IMG/VR virus record: IMGVR_UViG_3300044516_000573
Location: 1 to 24,451 of that record
Length of the DNA stretch: 24,451 nucleotides
Strand: one strand, 5' to 3'
Source: a virus
Of the stretch, positions 23,101 through 24,451 are shown one piece after another. How positions within the stretch are numbered: position 1 is the first letter of the stretch; every line of letters begins with the position of its first letter. The translations under genes and the position numbers were made by a program. Below the pieces are notes generated by a model. It worked only from the letters and a program-made list of their open reading frames with translations. It had not been told where the DNA came from and made no database searches.

Positions 23101-23164
23101 GTACCTGAGCGATGCGGCGCACACGCTCGGGACTGCGGCGGTACGGGGTCGCGACGTAGGCTAG
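20117..23164 (+). CDS. Large tail hub / central tail-tip protein
   Basis: A protein of 1015 residues from GTG 20117 (GTGA overlap), the largest gene of the window and the last of the tail operon. It is predominantly beta. Residues 190-260 contain TAWRGRVCIVQAAPV, then SYAEVWRGVLDREPSLAADGLTLELRIAPLSALL, resembling the hub domains of gpJ/gp27-like proteins. Near residue 730 an unusually hydrophobic LSDVMGGVLTLIGAAVVQRW appears, followed by DGRQRLVCTPIG. The last 45 residues (DYDDASTAARVYAYLSDAA..LG) resemble a common tail-protein C-terminus. It should form the tube end and contact the receptor-binding parts. Confidence 0.65.
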   Translation: MTVAALDVLRGRQWAVVVTVAGLTDRYYSGPHPDSQNIPGTGGAMTYRDVEAVLSLGPESCSVDEVDATVEQSPVSVRLLARGAALSPLHATTTARTVDPLSTLRRIGPRGATSRTTLGATLISETGPSVITCTSDISAWTGLIHCGLEALHVTGAGTGSALDLDVARGVAYTRIARHVWQPSRGYQPAVTREVTAWRGRVCIVQAAPVAHGVRVGSYAEVWRGVLDREPSLAADGLTLELRIAPLSALLRQRLSSGATSTTLVRGWHYIVPGQGSRVTHDQIFERSEAYQSQYKVNAGTDAEVDIRCYRAHERLTDITLDPDHPRGGQIEVDTGGASATHAVTARAVGGIGGRLTTDPSPAAPAGGAPFGLVVSPYVEEPCTLELVDPTGTGELVRWPERALQIIAGTYAAGVTWNDARHDCDRWRIATTQGRLGRWARVELSQDGSGWLWRAGLIVGGAARSPLSLRWQPGEQVCVGVDFRAPDDPAKLIDIEAQSFAIRRERVSADADLRALARIPCRGPALSWFQGSETRLLVADDVYSGAGQQQTLRLSGGDENNGAGGSIDVGVTASSAVNDPDTGDLVGYLLTVAHVDNPNRYILDRGTPISVTPQARSQGVDPGVLLLRLLQSGGGGQVHGAYDVLPYGAGLDDDDMLEDSFSALPMPEPLRGVSADVSGSSTLSDVMGGVLTLIGAAVVQRWADGRQRLVCTPIGPAPSADAVMTITDADILADGQCVSTVDGRVVRSYRIESDHDAAGEPGRVTTYVDSDAVDATGGDAGEQMTLDLRHIRLDGGGADAAVLLLPVIQHLRRRAGVPRVRYQVAVSADHPGALEVGVGDTVTLTCSSAVGIDGTLGLTSEPCRVLGVERDWLGNRVGLTLGASGLRPSGWAPSLRVASVSSPTVVVVAANQYTSAVCPRTGEAQTDIGRTSLAYFAVGDRVRCIPAGAWASGGEVSITVIAGNTVTFGGAHGLAAGDDIDHADYDDASTAARVYAYLSDAAHTLGTAAVRGRDVG

Positions 23165-23167
23165 GGT

Positions 23168-23182
23168 CGTTGCGGCGCAACG
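23168..23182 (+). terminator. Perfect hairpin after the tail operon, weak terminator candidate
   Basis: CGTTGC (23168-23173), GGC, GCAACG (23177-23182) form a perfect 6 bp hairpin four bases after the hub stop codon. The following bases (GTCTTGG) contain no real T tract, so it is at best a weak intrinsic terminator or a stabilising 3' hairpin. It could also be a DNA-binding palindrome. Confidence 0.35.
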
Positions 23183-23203
23183 GTCTTGGAGAAAAGTGTC
23201 AAA

Positions 23204-23247
23204 AAGCGCAATATGCGCTTGACCTATGCGTCGTGGCGTGGGATGGT
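23204..23247 (+). promoter_or_regulatory. Palindromic operator overlapping a candidate promoter
   Basis: AAGCGCA (23204-23210), ATA, TGCGCTT (23214-23220) form a perfect 7 bp inverted repeat. Its last two bases start a -35 TTGACC (23219-23224), which is followed after 17 bases by a weak -10 GATGGT (23242-23247). The surrounding bases 23183-23214 are notably A-rich for this window. A repressor on the palindrome would block the promoter. The likely start site is near 23254, where a CACC/GGTG stem (23253-23267) encloses another GAGG. Confidence 0.45.
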
Positions 23248-23289
23248 CTGTTCACCGAGGCGAGGTGCCCGGGAGCGAAAACATCAGAG

Positions 23290-23318
23290 GCGACCGAGGG
23301 GTCGCGAGGAGATGGGCC
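23290..23318 (+). promoter_or_regulatory. GAGG-loop hairpin plus ribosome binding site (copy 3)
   Basis: Stem GCGACC (23290-23295), loop GAGG (23296-23299), stem GGTCGC (23300-23305). GAGGAG follows at 23306-23311, seven bases before ATG 23319. Compared with the copy at 23612, it carries one extra A-T pair inserted on both sides of the stem, a paired change that supports RNA structure. Confidence 0.65.
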
Positions 23319-23516
23319 ATGACGAAGCACAAGCATACGGTCGCCGGTAAGACGTACACCATCGCCATCAGCACCGTACCTGGGTTCTGCTGTTGGGCGA
23401 CTGTCAAACTTGGGCGCGCTCGCATCGGCGAGACGCAGAACATCCCCTACGGGATGCGCGGCGTGGCCTACGAGCGCGCCGTCGAGATTGCGGAGCGCCA
23501 CGCCTCGGCCGCCTAA
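23319..23516 (+). CDS. Small basic protein of unknown function
   Basis: A protein of 65 residues from ATG 23319 with GAGGAG seven bases upstream. It opens TKHKHTVAGKTYTIAIS, has two adjacent cysteines in GFCCWATVKLG, and ends in a helix AYERAVEIAERHAS. The strand-strand-helix pattern and basic N-terminus could suit a small nucleic-acid-binding protein, but I recognise no family. It is the first gene after the late operon, downstream of an operator-like promoter, so it is probably an early or regulatory gene. Confidence 0.6.
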   Translation: MTKHKHTVAGKTYTIAISTVPGFCCWATVKLGRARIGETQNIPYGMRGVAYERAVEIAERHASAA

Positions 23517-23521
23517 CCGCC

Positions 23522-23537
23522 GCGCCCTCCGGGGCGC
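23522..23537 (+). terminator. Hairpin with UCCG tetraloop after the small gene
   Basis: GCGCCC (23522-23527), TCCG, GGGCGC (23532-23537): a perfect 6 bp GC stem with a UNCG-class tetraloop, five bases after the TAA stop. No T tract follows, so it may be an attenuator, an mRNA-stabilising hairpin or a Rho-dependent pause site rather than an intrinsic terminator. The rest of the 121-base gap up to 23637 holds a second possible stem, GGTCGC (23545-23550) with GCGACC (23574-23579). Confidence 0.4.
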
Positions 23538-23611
23538 CTCAATGGGTCGCACGCCGTCAGCCTGCACGCTGGCGCGACCTGCACGCCATATCGGCGACTG
23601 ATGACGGCACG

Positions 23612-23637
23612 GCGCCGAGGGGCGCGAGGAGGATGGA
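23612..23637 (+). promoter_or_regulatory. GAGG-loop hairpin plus ribosome binding site (copy 4)
   Basis: Stem GCGCC (23612-23616), loop GAGG (23617-23620), stem GGCGC (23621-23625). GAGGAGG follows at 23626-23632, five bases before ATG 23638. Bases 23610-23625 are identical to 24026-24041. Confidence 0.6.
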
Positions 23638-24045
23638 ATGGGCTACATGGTCGGGCACTGGAGCCACTACAGCGAGTGTTTCTCGGCGTTCCCGCACGGG
23701 CGCGTCGAGACTCTCTCGCTCGCACTCGTCGCGTGCGGCGTCGCGCGCGAGGACATCCCAATGGTCGAGGCGTCGGGCGACGTCGGGCCGGGGCGTGTTG
23801 CCACGTCTGCTGCATCCGCGGAGCTGGGCAACTTGCTCGACGTCGTCCGCGACGAGGCTGCGTGCAACACGCGGCAGGGCGACGCTGCCCGCGCGTGGGC
23901 TGCGGCAGCGAGCCAGCCGCATCACGGCAGACGGGCGCTCCTCGTGGCTGAGGCGCTGCGATGTGAGACGCCGAGGCCGTGGTCGGCGACTGCGGCGCTT
24001 GCGATTGCAGTCCTCGCCGTGACTGCGGCGCCGAGGGGCGCATGA
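23638..24045 (+). CDS. Unknown protein with C-terminal hydrophobic Ala-rich segment
   Basis: A protein of 135 residues from ATG 23638, with GAGGAGG upstream. The N-terminus reads MGYMVGHWSHYSECFSAFPHGR; the middle is helical with an ALVACGVAREDIP segment and three cysteines in total. Residues 113-130 (SATAALAIAVLAVTAA) are hydrophobic and could be a weak membrane helix. Codons 130-134 (APRGA) are encoded by a GAGG-loop hairpin that belongs to the next gene's start, so protein and RNA constraints overlap here. No family is recognised. Confidence 0.55.
   Translation: MGYMVGHWSHYSECFSAFPHGRVETLSLALVACGVAREDIPMVEASGDVGPGRVATSAASAELGNLLDVVRDEAACNTRQGDAARAWAAAASQPHHGRRALLVAEALRCETPRPWSATAALAIAVLAVTAAPRGA
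24028..24041 (+). promoter_or_regulatory. GAGG-loop hairpin abutting a start codon (copy 5)
   Basis: Stem GCGCC (24028-24032), loop GAGG (24033-24036), stem GGCGC (24037-24041), immediately followed by ATG 24042. Here the loop itself is the only Shine-Dalgarno candidate, five bases from the start codon. Pairing would hide or present it, depending on what binds. The hairpin lies within the end of the preceding coding region. Confidence 0.6.
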
Positions 24046-24281
24046 TCCCCCTCTCCACCATCGAGCCGGGCGCAGTCCCGGCCTACGTCACCATCGAGGC
24101 CGCAGGCTCCTGTGGCGGGGGCGCGGCGCTGGCCTCCGTGCTCGGCGTGCGCGCTGCCACCGTGAGCCGGTGGGCGAACGGCCACACGCGGCCCAACGTG
24201 CGCCACATGCGGACCCTGTGCGCCCTCGCAGGGGTCGAGATTACCGAGGCGCGGCGGCGCTGGAAGGAGGCGCGGGTATGA
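24042..24281 (+). CDS. XRE-type helix-turn-helix regulator
   Basis: A protein of 79 residues from ATG 24042 (ATGA overlap). After a short N-terminus with two glycines before ALASVLGV, residues 27-66 give a Cro/CI-type fold: GAALASVLGVRAATVSRWANGHTRP followed by a last helix HMRTLCALAGVEI. Its position upstream of a recombination gene suits a phage regulator that could act on the palindrome at 23204-23220. It is short for a CI-type repressor and lacks a protease domain, closer to Cro. Target and role are inferred. Confidence 0.7.
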   Translation: MIPLSTIEPGAVPAYVTIEAAGSCGGGAALASVLGVRAATVSRWANGHTRPNVRHMRTLCALAGVEITEARRRWKEARV

Positions 24282-24451
24282 GCATCGCAGACACCGTCGC
24301 CGCAGCCGACCCGCTCGGCCCGACCGCTATCGTCATCGCCTCGTCATCCCTCGCCCCGGAGGCGTTGCGGGGCAAGCCTCAGGACGCGCTCCTGGTCCTG
24401 ATGACCGGCCGCGAGCTCGGCATCGGCCCGATGCAGGCGCTGCGCATGGTC
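24278..24451 (+). CDS. RecT-like single-strand annealing protein (N-terminal fragment)
   Basis: A reading frame from ATG 24278 (ATGA overlap, AGGAGG at 24265-24270) that runs off the right edge after 58 residues. It contains LAPEALRGKPQDALLVLMTG followed by RELGIGPMQALRMV, the N-terminal signature of phage recombinases annotated as RecT or recombination proteins, in which a helix with Gly-x-Glu-Leu-Gly-x-x-Pro-Met-Gln is highly conserved. The family anneals single-stranded DNA during recombination and replication. The rest of the gene lies outside the window. Confidence 0.8.
   Translation, partial: MSIADTVAAADPLGPTAIVIASSSLAPEALRGKPQDALLVLMTGRELGIGPMQALRMV

Noticed and set aside
23542-23601. 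Leader-peptide-sized frame of 19 codons in the gap before 23638
   Set aside because: There is no ribosome binding site and the codons overlap predicted stems. No amino-acid run typical of attenuation is present.

Overview
The window is a phage or prophage segment of very high GC (about 70% or more by eye). All convincing genes lie on the + strand, are tightly packed and mostly overlap by 1-4 bases (ATGA, GTGA, TGATG). It holds an almost complete late module (export/lysis-like genes, packaging, head, neck, tail) followed by the start of a regulatory/recombination module. The head set (DUF935-type portal, MuF-type minor head protein) is Mu-like. The tail set (tube, chaperone pair, tape measure, large hub protein, no sheath recognised) looks siphoviral. 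No Mu-type transposase, tRNA, CRISPR array or IS element is seen. Two lipoproteins with clear lipoboxes suggest a diderm host. High GC, frequent CTC leucine codons and a Cys-rich small lipoprotein would fit a Myxococcota-like host, but this is a weak inference.

Layout. 1-2595: end of an unidentified protein, an exported glycine-rich adhesin-like protein, a lipoprotein, small membrane proteins that could form a lysis cassette, and one unknown. 2592-4453: small and large terminase. 4454-4974: control region plus a small lipoprotein cargo gene with its own promoter-like sequence, hairpin and ribosome binding site. 4975-10381: portal, a three-part protease/scaffold protein with two internal start sites, decoration-like protein, major capsid protein, a small protein and MuF. 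10421-14621: neck and tail-completion proteins, tail tube, and a tail assembly chaperone pair joined by a predicted -1 frameshift at CCCAAAA. 14626-23164: tape measure, tail-tip proteins and a 1015-residue hub protein, interrupted at 17812-18396 by a DUF4338 (DruA-like) cargo gene. 23165-24451: intergenic control region, two small unknown genes, an XRE-type helix-turn-helix protein and the start of a RecT-like annealing protein.

Two regulatory systems stand out. First, five genes that are not obvious virion parts (starts 4685, 17812, 23319, 23638, 24042) are each preceded by a 5-6 bp hairpin with the same GAGG tetraloop closed by C-G. The stems differ in sequence but stay paired. In four cases the hairpin is followed by a purine-rich ribosome binding site 11-13 bases before the ATG. 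In the fifth the stem abuts the ATG and the loop itself is the only candidate Shine-Dalgarno. This looks like a shared cis-acting RNA element, possibly a translational operator. Second, three structural genes (starts 4975, 10421, 18409) lack a Shine-Dalgarno and carry a TG-n-TAnnCT box exactly 6 bases before the start codon, which predicts leaderless mRNAs. Both sets come from inspection alone and have not been tested by folding software or database search.
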